Shown: piece by piece, positions 18,401 to 25,921 of the stretch
How positions within the stretch are numbered: the first letter of the stretch is position 1
Layout of the letters: each line of letters starts with the position of its first letter
Assembly: GCA_947361355.1 (NCBI GenBank)
Contig: CANAIR010000010.1
Span: forward strand, 1-55,084
Source: an uncultured Clostridium sp.
GTDB lineage: Bacteria; Bacillota; Clostridia; TANB77; CAG-465
Direction: 5' to 3'
Length of the DNA: 55,084 nucleotides
The notes under the pieces: generated by a model
Seen by the model: the letters and a program-made list of their open reading frames with translations, nothing else
Told to the model about the DNA's origin: nothing
The model's database searches: none
Position numbers and translations under genes: made by a program

Positions 18401-21143
18401 CTATAAATGCCCCATCAGGATCAATAATATTTGCTGTTAAAGTAACACTACTTCCATTAATATCATCTACTTGTAAAAATTTTTCACTTGTTGGTTTTGA
18501 TTTTAATACATCAACTTTTACTGTATTATTAACATCAGCAATCATATTTTCTTCTTCGAAAATAAATTCAGTTGTGTTTAAATCTAAAACTCCTGCACTA
18601 TTACCAATAGGTAAAGTTACAGAATATGATACATTCTCATCATTATCAATATGCTGTGTAGCTATACATCTTAAATTGTTAATCATAATATGAGATATAT
18701 CTATATCTTTTTTATTAGTTTCAATTTTATATGTTAAAGTTACATTTTCATTTTTTTCTGGATATTCGTTAGATACTTGAACATCTTTAATATTTACAAC
18801 GGCTTTAGCATCTATATCACTTTCATATATTACTTTATCAGTAAAAATATAATTTTGATCATTATCAAGCAAGTTATAATCTGCCATTAATTTTAATTTA
18901 TATTTATTAGGTAAGTTTTCTGAACTTATATCCATATTACAATCTAGAGTATAAAACATCATTGAATTTTCCTCAATTAATTTATCATCTCTTAATTGAG
19001 ATGTTAAATCAAAATTTGAAATTTCATTACCTTCTTCATTATATAAAATAGCTACTAATCTACTAGTTGTTTTATCTTCATCTCTATAATTTACCATTAT
19101 GTTCATTATTTTTGAGTGAGTATCTTCATTTGGTCTTACTTTTCCAATAGTTGGAGATTTTTTTATAATGTTTATTTCAACTTTTTTATCTTCTAAATCA
19201 AATGCTTTACCATTATTTAAAATTACTTTCTCAATTACTATTTCATGTTTTCCTGTTGTATCAAAAGCATTTACATCTGTTGTATATACATCTCCTTCTT
19301 TTTGAAGTTGATATTTTACACCATTAATAACAGCTTCCTTAGGGAAACATTCAGTAGCATTTGTACTATTAAATTTTAAAGTGATTTCATCACCAATATC
19401 AAATTCATTTGTTTCATTTACTCCATGTTCATTAGATTTATATGTTTTTATGTTAGATAATTCAAAGTTATAATCTGGGTTAAAACTTAAAATTTTTGTT
19501 AAATCTAAAGAATTTGAATATTTCATATCCTCTTCAGAATTACCACTACTTAATTTATATTCTATATTCAAATCTAGTTTATAATTTTTTCCTTCTTCAA
19601 CATTCAAATCAATTTTATTATTTCCAGATAATAATTCACCTGATTTCACAGATTCTTTATCTTCTCCTGCTTGAACATTTTCATCACTATCAATATCTTC
19701 TGGATTTGTTAATGTAGTTTCAACTATATTATATGTTCCTTTTATAAATGCCTTATCCATATCTTCAATATCAAAAGATACATTTAATTTTAAGTTTTCT
19801 AAATCTTCTGATACATTAAAATTAGTTACTAATGGTTCTTGTTTTAATACATCTACATTAATTGAATAATCTACTTTTACATTTTTTCCATTATCTAATT
19901 TTACTTGTTCGATTTTATACTCTTTAACTCCACTTAAATTACCAACATTTATTTTCACTTCATACATATTATTATTTTGTTGATTTTTAACTATATTATA
20001 TTCTTGTCCATTTATAGTTACTGTCTCTATTGAAGCGTCATAATTTACTAAATAATCAAAACTTAATGTTATTTCTTCATTTTTATTAGGATATTTTTTA
20101 TCAACAGTAGGTTCTAATATTGTTACTTCATATTTTAATCTATCTTCTATTTTTTGAATCAAAATACTTAAATCAGTTACTGTTATATTTCCATCACTAT
20201 TCATATCTGCTTTTTCTAATATGTCTTTTGCATCTTCTTCTGATTTACCTTCATCCAAATATTTTATATTAGCCAAATGTGCTACAAGTAAACTAACATC
20301 TGCATAATCTACTGCTCCATCGCCATTAAGTTCACCTTTTTTTGAAAATGTTGAAGCTGCTCCATAAACTGTTCCTATAAATTGCATTACTAATGCTGAT
20401 ATTAATATTGCAACTATATACATTTTATTTTTTCTATTTTTTACATATTTATCACCAAAGTGAACAGCATAAACAACTACTACTATTTCTACACCTAATA
20501 ATACAAAAAGTAATATAAAATTGTATCCTGTTTTTGGTAAAGTACCAGAAAATGAAGGCTTCTTATTTCCATTTGTTTGAGAATTAGAAGCATCTGATTC
20601 AGTATTATCTATACTTGGTTTATCAGATGGTATCTCTTCTTCTGGCTTTTTTTGTTCTTCAATTATGTCTATATCTATTTTACCTTTTTCTGCATTTTCA
20701 CTAAATATATCTTTCTTTCCTTCAGAAGCGACTACATCAACTAATTCCACTTTTGTTTTTGCAGCTTTTGCTCCTTCTTTTACTTTTAAAGAAATTTGAA
20801 CTATATCTTCTCCAACAGTTGTTCCAGCTTTTTTATAAATTACAAATTCACCTGTTTCAGAATTGTATTGTAGTCCTTCCCAACCATTGAGTGATTTAAA
20901 GTCAATTCCTTTTACTTTTTCAAATATATCATGTTCATATACTAAAGTTGCCTTATACGCATTTATTCCATGATTTATTTCCTTTAAATCATCAAGTCTT
21001 ACTGTAAATACAACTTCATCTTTGGCATATAAATCCTGAGATGTACTATTTAAAGTTGTATTTATGCTTGTACTTGCATATGATATGGTTCCAGTTAAAA
21101 TTAGAATCATACCCATAACTATAATTCTAGCAATTCTTTTCAT
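12438..21143 (-). CDS. Giant secreted M26-type zinc metallopeptidase (IgA1 protease/Zmp relative) with cohesin-like, LPKTG and dockerin-like modules
   Basis: A 2901-residue surface protease. Order seen: signal peptide (1-23); cohesin-like beta domain (about 25-160); acidic linker; sortase motif LPKTG at 202-206 with a membrane segment and basic residues (to 240); second membrane segment (240-263); dockerin-like pair of calcium loops (271-282 and 313-324); four alternating pairs of Ig-like domains, about 214 residues per unit (about 339-1195); an M26 N-terminal-like region with an NGNGHRIYNLKKPLF block near 1335; and the catalytic region. Zinc ligands are H2117, H2121 (HEFEH) and probably E2141. 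A second GLUG-like beta-helix region fills about 2400-2901. An N-terminal LPxTG between two membrane segments is the known layout of streptococcal Zmp/IgA1 proteases. Substrate unknown; host glycoprotein or mucin is a guess. Confidence 0.85.
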   Translation of the reverse strand: MKRIARIIVMGMILILTGTISYASTSINTTLNSTSQDLYAKDEVVFTVRLDDLKEINHGINAYKATLVYEHDIFEKVKGIDFKSLNGWEGLQYNSETGEFVIYKKAGTTVGEDIVQISLKVKEGAKAAKTKVELVDVVASEGKKDIFSENAEKGKIDIDIIEEQKKPEEEIPSDKPSIDNTESDASNSQTNGNKKPSFSGTLPKTGYNFILLFVLLGVEIVVVVYAVHFGDKYVKNRKNKMYIVAILISALVMQFIGTVYGAASTFSKKGELNGDGAVDYADVSLLVAHLANIKYLDEGKSEEDAKDILEKADMNSDGNITVTDLSILIQKIEDRLKYEVTILEPTVDKKYPNKNEEITLSFDYLVNYDASIETVTINGQEYNIVKNQQNNNMYEVKINVGNLSGVKEYKIEQVKLDNGKNVKVDYSINVDVLKQEPLVTNFNVSEDLENLKLNVSFDIEDMDKAFIKGTYNIVETTLTNPEDIDSDENVQAGEDKESVKSGELLSGNNKIDLNVEEGKNYKLDLNIEYKLSSGNSEEDMKYSNSLDLTKILSFNPDYNFELSNIKTYKSNEHGVNETNEFDIGDEITLKFNSTNATECFPKEAVINGVKYQLQKEGDVYTTDVNAFDTTGKHEIVIEKVILNNGKAFDLEDKKVEINIIKKSPTIGKVRPNEDTHSKIMNIMVNYRDEDKTTSRLVAILYNEEGNEISNFDLTSQLRDDKLIEENSMMFYTLDCNMDISSENLPNKYKLKLMADYNLLDNDQNYIFTDKVIYESDIDAKAVVNIKDVQVSNEYPEKNENVTLTYKIETNKKDIDISHIMINNLRCIATQHIDNDENVSYSVTLPIGNSAGVLDLNTTEFIFEEENMIADVNNTVKVDVLKSKPTSEKFLQVDDINGSSVTLTANIIDPDGAFIDGTATLVSNSDNTEVETCEFDAEHVTFTIDNLELEKEYTLIAKMTYDRDSQVGGQNYVENEIFRERPIQLIADYKLQVSNLKTFNEGKETKYFERGHEVTLTFNSTNKTAFYPVKAIINDKEYQLEKQGNEYKTNIAVVSEAGPKTITIQKLILDNTKSIDITENNQINVGILKLRPTISSFRFEEGENNTINVSFTTNDTENAITGGTVIITDENGTKIKEEPFTSATNGISFTKNVCEEYEIKVLANYDLDSNTITQDENEYSDQVLLSETINVSSNRLFEVKDITNMTLYKMSDEGKTVEVSRITEADLTDLTKYLVKVQTKGMPTFYANVLDKEITSDNKLNFILNYEDVIQYEEDGKKHSQLKVTYGEMKNGVAENKSIESLIAEIEANPNGTFELTQDYDATNMKSSGNTVISADFSGTLNGNGHRIYNLKKPLFNNIVNNANITNLILEDVELVGATSKGTIANTAENTTISNVHVKGLSFTTSVEECGGMIGDLKSGSTIKECSVTNFNIKLSYFRVAGIAGKLAGSTIKDCYVEGIIESVTSTIDGIGGIAGDSQGTPQSKIENCISKVNFVNNTRAKNNGGILGLARNANTILTNNISLNTGTGLNHVFGTTVHSTSSNNYELEESELISNYNDKKPNLVKKVSKANLTKEFFVDSANFSEDIWNFEDVSYDKLPHLKNSDPNDGSEDVVEKPEISNIYIPEYERVSKISGFEKSKAKLYNNLHKLMPYYDAKYLVMDGSKIASDNVLNTKLIKHVLPFAENKLVNYLTSKEYDKITKIKVVFDDQTVEEYDVNFDKFKQNIAIYTIDELNINYAYNNYVIKEDAALVNTIAEYINQTDYTTVLDPLTQAADHRIYKDYYNESIKGIAREIALKILQNDEDSILMLDNEILNKKIEQELLQTDKLNKMLYAYTYYHRWYNFEIGGASVSDIILFNGKMYSDTMTFYNVVREVFIGNLVPGNTATFYNNCIKKYTGSSSIVYFLNGVINKIGGYEDVNDWFTEYFGARNILAEFGVDKNPNILYRAWYQLSKKHNMILPVITMPKNCTYMISGPAHLQIGPSQLYHKDVNTEAGQAAVRRTVNNHVALVKRHLSTLAGSFDPGKWNNYCIMVYDCTRIITGYKNSYFPGTNIVIGTSPVYTQGKVGQNYPFFKNFSEVLGLWQPGGSAAGVGNTAGFLWFIARPGLTNYDTWTHEFEHALYDKIMLFQCETRFRAGLETLTEGNVQQNGVWSENNLGQDVGPYYFNTSYDLNKEGNATQNLSPERIDTREKLENYFKGQQNALDLLDYIEGKAFIRLTPEQQARVATRMNQSGSWSSWGAITAAQAAQMNLTSLESLYDNRIIIRPENAWGVSVRGLKVINSLGSNDYGFESVWVNRWYIGHNDKGIPDAFSAKRNYFEMLGYAGVDGYVTYGRGNTKTDLDAIQKITKSVTGTAMNWKEYKMSRYATVEENIKNNKYIDVDYLIERFYQALSSDTNRNATQRTNLRKVYYHYLKSVTNDFVADPLGTDLEMTHIKTANELIEKINAKPYGYYILDNDIDFTGIDACVTNTFMGILDGNGHKILNNTNSIFQKIRYGYVRNLKFEGANIPKNITNIGFLAKQTQHSTLIDIDVKNSKINSAGRNDINLIAGATNTLVYENCNVEHLVANISNASEFVSKIQEDTSGEFNITADIDFADYTSTSSAVITDTFTGKIKGNGHKISNLNNLSLFANFNGTFENAIIENFSNSSTGRGSGNFVTIFAQETNKAIVKNMTFKDVTLSGANNVAVVAGMDGKTNATSVFENIKVLNSNVTGTGVYVSNFIGRKYGGSIKNVYVQGTLNVTTTENGGLVGTIQQGGSGSYENIITDVDINKPRNTYSNVANSVFNGSLIGMIYTNPVIKNCVSFGNMTGYTDSSGNKILPYKCIGAAENLITACLTKCYEITESVGASRVTANTAGHLDTVSRSTLNSNFYKDLGFSEELWDFTTIATKGYPTLK

Positions 21144-21172
21144 TTTTTCATCTCTCCTTATACCTAATTTAT

Positions 21173-21202
21173 ATTATAACATAAAAATAAGTTCTTTTTC
21201 AA
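21173..21202 (-). promoter_or_regulatory. Sigma-A promoter of the giant protease gene
   Basis: On the minus strand, TTGAAA (21197-21202), 18-bp spacer, TATAAT (21173-21178). Ribosome binding site AAGGAGAG follows. Confidence 0.78.
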
Positions 21203-21293
21203 TATTTTTTTACATTATTTTTAAAAATATATAATATTTTAATAAATATGTAAAATACATACTATTTTTATATTAAAATCATAAAATTCATTA

Positions 21294-23684
21294 CTAATCT
21301 ATTAATACGTTTCTTAAAGAATATAAATTTTTAAAGTTATTATTTTCTTCTAAACTTAAGTTTTTTATTGATCTTATTACCTTCATTGTACAGTCCAAAT
21401 TATTACAAAGAATATGATATTTATAACCATAATTATCTTTCAAATAGTATTTTTCATTTATACATGGCATAGAACAAGGAAATTCTTCTTTTCTATTTGC
21501 TACAAAACTTCCTAAAATACAATATCTAGAAGTAATAGCTGTAATATAATCATTTACTATTTGAATATTTACATATTCTAATATATTCTTAATATTTTTA
21601 AGTTCCATTTCGTATGCTGTAGTTATTATATCAAAACCTATACTTGTATATACTAACGCTGAAAATATATTAGATGTATTCAATGTATAATCAGCAATTA
21701 AAATAAAAGAATATTTTTTCTTTAATAAATTTAATTCTTCTATATATGCTAGATTCCCTAATAAAACACCTTTAACTCCATCCTTAATTATTTTTTCTAA
21801 ATTTTCTAATATTATTTTATTTGAGTTTTTTAAAACAACATTTGTTATACTTATAAAAACATTTATTTTAGAAATATATTTTTTTATTATCTCATCCTTG
21901 TTTTTTATATAATCATGTATATCTATATATATTGCCTCTAATTTTCTTTTGTATTTTTGTTCATATATATTTATATAATCCTTATCTTTATTATATGAAT
22001 ATATAAACAAACTGTTTTTAATATTTAAACTATCTAATTTTTCTTTATTTGAATTAATTTTTTTAATATTTTTTTCTTTCCAACTTTCAATATATTTATC
22101 TATGTTATTAATTTTCTCACTAATATTTATATCTTTAATATACAAAGCTTCAATATGATTTATAACATATCTTCTAAACTCATTTAATATAGATGTAGGT
22201 ACAAAAAGTTCACTATCCATATCAATATTTAAAATATCAAACTTAAATGGTGTATCTTTAGTTTTATTAAAACATTCAATAATTACATTTACATTTAATT
22301 GTTTATTTTTAGCTAGCTGTGGAACATAATCAAATGGTATCTCAAGCTTAATAAAATCATTATTTTTTCTTACCTTCACACTAGCAAAAATTTTTTCATT
22401 CTTTTTTATTTTTATCATAATCTCTACAACATTTTTTCTATTTTGTACACCTTTTTGAAAAGTCATTGCATATTTTCTATTTAAACTATTATTTGAAGTC
22501 TTATATATTGGTGAACCAAATTTTACTTTTTTATTTACATCACCTAACCATACATATTTACCTGCTTCACTTTCTATATTTACTATTTTTCCATTTTCAT
22601 TTTTAATACAAGTAACAATATTTGATACAATACACTCATCAGAATATATTTCAAATCCATCATGCAAATCAATATTTTCTTCTAATTTTACCTTTATATA
22701 AACTCCCTTTTGATCAATTACTTTACCTAAGTATAGTCCCATATTTTTAGGCGATTTTAAAGTTATACTATTTTTATATTTTACACCTTTTAAATATCCT
22801 TCGCTAATACCATTTCTATTAAATAATTGTAATAGTTCCTTTTTATCCTTTTCTTCTACTTTAATATCATAATTTTTATGTAATAAATTATCTATATATT
22901 TTCTATATATTTTTGTAACTCCTGCAACATAATTTGGACTTTTATTTCTTCCTTCTAATTTTAGAGAAGTTACTCCACAAGACGCAAGATTTGAAATATA
23001 ATCTAACCCTAATATATCCTTTTTACTCATCAAATAGCTTTCTTTAACTATCTCTTTATTTTTAGAATTATATAAAGAATATTTCATTCTACATGGTTGA
23101 GCACAACTACCACGATTTGCACTTCTATTTCCAATAGTACTACTAAGTAAACATTGACCTGAAAAACAAACACATAAAGCCCCATGAACAAATACTTCTA
23201 TTTCAATATCACAATTTTTACATATATATTTTATTTCTTCCACACTTAGTTCACGTGCAAGCACTACTCTAGTAAATCCAAGTCTTTGCAAATATTTAAC
23301 TTGTGATAACGAATATATACTCATCTGCGTACTTGCATGTAATTGCAAATCTGGAATTAGATCATGTATAAGCATTGCAAATCCTATATCCTGTACAATA
23401 ACTGCATCTAAGCCTTTAGAATATAGTTTTAATACAATTTCTAAGGCTTCATTAATTTCATCATCATACAATAAAGTATTAAGTGTCAAGTATACTTTTA
23501 CATTTCTCATATGCGCATATTCTATACAATCTATATAATCATTTATATTAAAATTTTCTGCCATAACCCTAGCATTAAATTTTTCTATTCCCATATATAC
23601 TGCATCTGCACCATTTTGACATGCCGCTTTAAAACTTTCTATTGTTCCTGCTGGTGCAAGTAATTCAAGTTTATTTAAATCCAA
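21294..23684 (-). CDS. U32 family peptidase with DUF3656-type insert
   Basis: A protein of 796 residues of the U32 (collagenase-like/TrhP-related) family. The N-terminal barrel begins MDLNKLELLAPAGT and carries the U32 signature: FVHGALC, then a cysteine set in SGQC...GSCAQPCR. Related proteins with these cysteines take part in prephenate-dependent tRNA 5-hydroxyuridine formation; peptidase activity of the family is poorly proven. The long form with a central beta domain and C-terminal second barrel is the usual clostridial version. The frame can begin with GTG at 23693, but that codon is part of the AGGTG site; TTG at 23684, six bases downstream, fits both the spacing and the family N-terminus. 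Confidence 0.85.
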   Translation of the reverse strand: MDLNKLELLAPAGTIESFKAACQNGADAVYMGIEKFNARVMAENFNINDYIDCIEYAHMRNVKVYLTLNTLLYDDEINEALEIVLKLYSKGLDAVIVQDIGFAMLIHDLIPDLQLHASTQMSIYSLSQVKYLQRLGFTRVVLARELSVEEIKYICKNCDIEIEVFVHGALCVCFSGQCLLSSTIGNRSANRGSCAQPCRMKYSLYNSKNKEIVKESYLMSKKDILGLDYISNLASCGVTSLKLEGRNKSPNYVAGVTKIYRKYIDNLLHKNYDIKVEEKDKKELLQLFNRNGISEGYLKGVKYKNSITLKSPKNMGLYLGKVIDQKGVYIKVKLEENIDLHDGFEIYSDECIVSNIVTCIKNENGKIVNIESEAGKYVWLGDVNKKVKFGSPIYKTSNNSLNRKYAMTFQKGVQNRKNVVEIMIKIKKNEKIFASVKVRKNNDFIKLEIPFDYVPQLAKNKQLNVNVIIECFNKTKDTPFKFDILNIDMDSELFVPTSILNEFRRYVINHIEALYIKDINISEKINNIDKYIESWKEKNIKKINSNKEKLDSLNIKNSLFIYSYNKDKDYINIYEQKYKRKLEAIYIDIHDYIKNKDEIIKKYISKINVFISITNVVLKNSNKIILENLEKIIKDGVKGVLLGNLAYIEELNLLKKKYSFILIADYTLNTSNIFSALVYTSIGFDIITTAYEMELKNIKNILEYVNIQIVNDYITAITSRYCILGSFVANRKEEFPCSMPCINEKYYLKDNYGYKYHILCNNLDCTMKVIRSIKNLSLEENNNFKNLYSLRNVLID

Positions 23685-23708
23685 AAAAATCACCTACTTA
23701 TGTAATAT

Positions 23709-23737
23709 ATTATATCATAATACGCAATATTTTTCAA
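23709..23737 (-). promoter_or_regulatory. Sigma-A promoter of the U32 gene
   Basis: On the minus strand, TTGAAA (23732-23737), 17-bp spacer, TATAAT (23709-23714). Confidence 0.78.
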
Positions 23738-23753
23738 TATTTAACAGATTATA

Positions 23754-23782
23754 TTTACATTTAATAAAAAGTATTATATAAT
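23754..23782 (+). promoter_or_regulatory. Sigma-A promoter of small unknown gene
   Basis: TTTACA (23754-23759), 17-bp spacer, TATAAT (23777-23782). Divergent to the U32 promoter and only 16 bp away from it. Confidence 0.8.
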
Positions 23783-23835
23783 ATCCATATAATATATTAT
23801 GCTCTACTAAAATTTTAAAAAAGGAGAAGAAATCT

Positions 23836-24054
23836 ATGATGAAAAAAGCAAAAGTAATTGGAGTTGGAACTTCACCTGTTAAAAGTTCAAATGGACTTAC
23901 AATTGTACTTACTTTAGAAGATGAAAGTGGAACTTTTCTGGCCATTGCTACTGAAACATTATCTCCTAAATGTGGGGATATAGTATGGGTATTCCAAGAC
24001 AAAGAAAATTTAAACTATAAAGGGTATAGTGCTGTTGCAGTATTAATTGCTTAA
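23836..24054 (+). CDS. Unknown small beta-rich protein
   Basis: A 72-residue protein (71 if the second ATG is used) of unknown function. It follows an AAGGAG site, has its own promoter and its own terminator, and is monocistronic. The sequence alternates short hydrophobic strands with glycines (VIGVGTSPV, LTIVLTLEDESG, GDIVWVF), as in a small beta barrel or OB-like fold. It has no cysteine pair or DNA-binding motif I can name. The strong independent expression signals argue that the gene is real. Confidence 0.72.
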   Translation: MMKKAKVIGVGTSPVKSSNGLTIVLTLEDESGTFLAIATETLSPKCGDIVWVFQDKENLNYKGYSAVAVLIA

Positions 24055-24055
24055 A

Positions 24056-24097
24056 AAAACAAAGTACACATTTCAAATTGATTTGTGTACTTTTTAA
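24056..24097. terminator. Bidirectional terminator
   Basis: Arms AAAGTACACA (24061-24070) and TGTGTACTTT (24084-24093), with T runs on both strands. Serves the small gene on plus and the rlmB operon on minus. Confidence 0.85.
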
Positions 24098-24115
24098 TTT
24101 TTTCTATTTATATTC

Positions 24116-24841
24116 TTATATTTTCTTTTGTCTTACTACCTCATATATGGATATAGCTGTTGATACTGAAGCATTAAGTGAATTAATTTTACCACTCATA
24201 GGTATTTTAATCATAAAATCACAATTTTTTCTTACTAATCTAGTTATTCCCTCTCCCTCATTTCCTACAACTATACCAATAGCTCCTTCAAATTTAGTAT
24301 CATAAATATTTTCGGCTCCCTCCATATCAAGTCCATATATCCATAAACCTTTTTCCTTTAAATATTTAATAGTTTCTGTAATATTTGTTACACGTGAAAC
24401 TTTTACAAATGAAGTTGCACCTGCTGAAACTTTTTCTACTGTATCAGTAACTTGGCAAGCATTTCTTTTTTGAATAATAATACCATGTACTCCAAGACAC
24501 TCAGCTGTACGAATTATAGCTCCAAGATTGTGTGGATCTTCAATTTTATCAAGTATTATAACAAAAGGTGACTCATTTCTTTTTTTTGCCTCATCTAATA
24601 TATCATCTACTTCAAAATACTCATAATCTGTTACGTTTGCAACTATTCCCTGTGAATTTTTGTATTCAACCATTTTATCTAATTTTTGTTTATCTGATTC
24701 TACAACAACTATCCTTTTTGATTTTGCTAATTTTATAATATCATATAATTCTTTGTTTGTTTTTGCAACATATATTTTATTTATCGTCTTACCTGATACA
24801 ATTGCCTCTGTAACAGGATTTTTACCATAAATTAATCCCAT
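24116..24841 (-). CDS. rlmB: 23S rRNA (guanosine-2'-O-)-methyltransferase RlmB-like (TrmH/SpoU family)
   Basis: A 241-residue SPOUT-class RNA 2'-O-methyltransferase. The N-terminal substrate-binding domain (GLIYGKNPVTEAI) is followed by the knotted catalytic domain. The three SpoU motifs are visible: DPHNLGAIIRTAE, IVVGNEGEGI, and the end block IPMSGKINSLNASVSTAI. RlmB methylates the ribose of G2251 in 23S rRNA in E. coli; the exact target here is inferred. It starts 3 bp after the DUF402 gene with a GGAG site, so the two form an operon. Confidence 0.9.
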   Translation of the reverse strand: MGLIYGKNPVTEAIVSGKTINKIYVAKTNKELYDIIKLAKSKRIVVVESDKQKLDKMVEYKNSQGIVANVTDYEYFEVDDILDEAKKRNESPFVIILDKIEDPHNLGAIIRTAECLGVHGIIIQKRNACQVTDTVEKVSAGATSFVKVSRVTNITETIKYLKEKGLWIYGLDMEGAENIYDTKFEGAIGIVVGNEGEGITRLVRKNCDFMIKIPMSGKINSLNASVSTAISIYEVVRQKKI

Positions 24842-24844
24842 TTT

Positions 24845-25393
24845 TTATTCTCCTTTACCTGTAATTTCATCTAAACATTTCATAGTAAAATCTCTTAACT
24901 TTTCTATATTTTTTTCATTTTTATATTTTTCTACTAAATATTGTCTCGTTTTTAAAGCAACTTCAAATTGTTCCTTAGTTATATCTTTATTAACAAATGC
25001 TTGATGTAATTCGTCTTCATCTAAAACAAAAATCTCACCTAAATATGTGATAACTATGTCTAAATACAAATCTTCTATATATGGTATATTATTTTCTAAA
25101 CCAGATTTATTAATTACATCAAAATACCATTCAATAATTTCATTTTTTTCATTAAACATTGCTGTTATAGCATAATTTTTATCCACTGGATACATAGCAA
25201 GCCATATATAATTTCTATTTATTATACAATCATCTTCTCTATTTTCTCTTGGTACATAGCCTACTTTATTTATTTCTTTTATTTTTAATAACGAAATGTA
25301 TCCCTTAAAATCTTCTATTTCACTATATATATATTTAAAATCACTTTTTGAAATTTTACTATTTCTTGAAGCATCACTAAAATGTTTTTTCAA
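24845..25393 (-). CDS. DUF402 domain protein
   Basis: A 182-residue protein with the DUF402 fold: WYFD, YLDIVIT, LDEDELHQA and ITKEQFEVA blocks in order. Members of this group act on nucleoside di/triphosphates (Ntdp-like) in some bacteria. The substrate here is not known. The frame is open to a GTG at 25441, but that codon lies between the -35 and -10 of a clear sigma-A promoter and would be upstream of the mRNA start. The TTG at 25393, giving an N-terminus KKHFSDASRN like other family members, is therefore preferred; its ribosome binding site (GGGGA) is weak. Confidence 0.78.
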   Translation of the reverse strand: MKKHFSDASRNSKISKSDFKYIYSEIEDFKGYISLLKIKEINKVGYVPRENREDDCIINRNYIWLAMYPVDKNYAITAMFNEKNEIIEWYFDVINKSGLENNIPYIEDLYLDIVITYLGEIFVLDEDELHQAFVNKDITKEQFEVALKTRQYLVEKYKNEKNIEKLRDFTMKCLDEITGKGE

Positions 25394-25424
25394 TATCGTT
25401 CCCCATTTCTTTTTACACTTTTTT

Positions 25425-25453
25425 AGTATAGCACAAAACACCTAAAAATACAA
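25425..25453 (-). promoter_or_regulatory. Sigma-A promoter of the DUF402-rlmB operon
   Basis: On the minus strand, TTGTAT (25448-25453), 17-bp spacer, TATACT (25425-25430). It sits inside the longest possible DUF402 reading frame and fixes the start further downstream. Confidence 0.75.
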
Positions 25454-25473
25454 TAATTTAATATACATTTTTG

Positions 25474-25502
25474 TTGACATAACTAAAAAAAAGGTATATA
25501 AT
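25474..25502 (+). promoter_or_regulatory. Perfect sigma-A promoter
   Basis: TTGACA (25474-25479), 17-bp spacer, TATAAT (25497-25502), upstream of the 98-residue unknown gene. Confidence 0.92.
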
Positions 25503-25555
25503 ATTAATAAGAGTATCTCTTTTAAAACTAAAATAATTTTTAGGAGGAAATATAA

Positions 25556-25852
25556 ATGAAAAAAGAAGAATTAAAAAGAATACCTGAAATGGCAAAAGTG
25601 TTAACCGAAGTAAGAGAAAAGCATAGAATTGTTTTGGTTTACAAAGACAGATATCCTTGCATCGAAGATGTAAAACATAACAAATTACTATCTCGTGTAG
25701 CTCAGCTTGCAAAAAGACAAAAATGTTGCATTTTTGTAGATGACAAGCTCATACTACTGGGAGAAAACTTCATGAATGCTGAAGCACTTTTAAAACGTGA
25801 AGATCTTATTACTGAAGAAGGTATTCGCTTTTTACCATCAACAACTAAATAG
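25556..25852 (+). CDS. Unknown 98-residue protein
   Basis: A basic 98-residue protein of unknown function. It has an AGGAGG ribosome binding site, a perfect consensus promoter and a 14-bp-stem terminator, so it is a monocistronic and probably highly expressed gene. Content: N-terminal helix (KKEELKRIPEMAKVLTEV), a strand (HRIVLVYKD), a helical part with LLSRVAQLAKRQK, and a C-terminal LITEEGIRFLP. Two adjacent cysteines and one separate cysteine are present. No family recognised; the basic helical part leaves RNA or protein binding open. Confidence 0.75.
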   Translation: MKKEELKRIPEMAKVLTEVREKHRIVLVYKDRYPCIEDVKHNKLLSRVAQLAKRQKCCIFVDDKLILLGENFMNAEALLKREDLITEEGIRFLPSTTK

Positions 25853-25898
25853 CTAATAAGCACTTACACGAAATTTGTGTAAGTGCTTATCTTTATTA
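25853..25898 (+). terminator. Strong hairpin terminator
   Basis: Perfect 14-bp stem, arms 25856-25869 and 25877-25890, followed by a T-rich tract. It probably also serves lepA on the minus strand. Confidence 0.85.
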
Positions 25899-25921
25899 TT
25901 TTTTCTTTTGAATATTAATAT

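Noticed and set aside
12438-21143. Several plus-strand open frames across the giant protease gene (for example 18376-18693)
   Set aside because: They are shadows of the minus-strand coding frame, with no ribosome binding sites or recognisable protein features.
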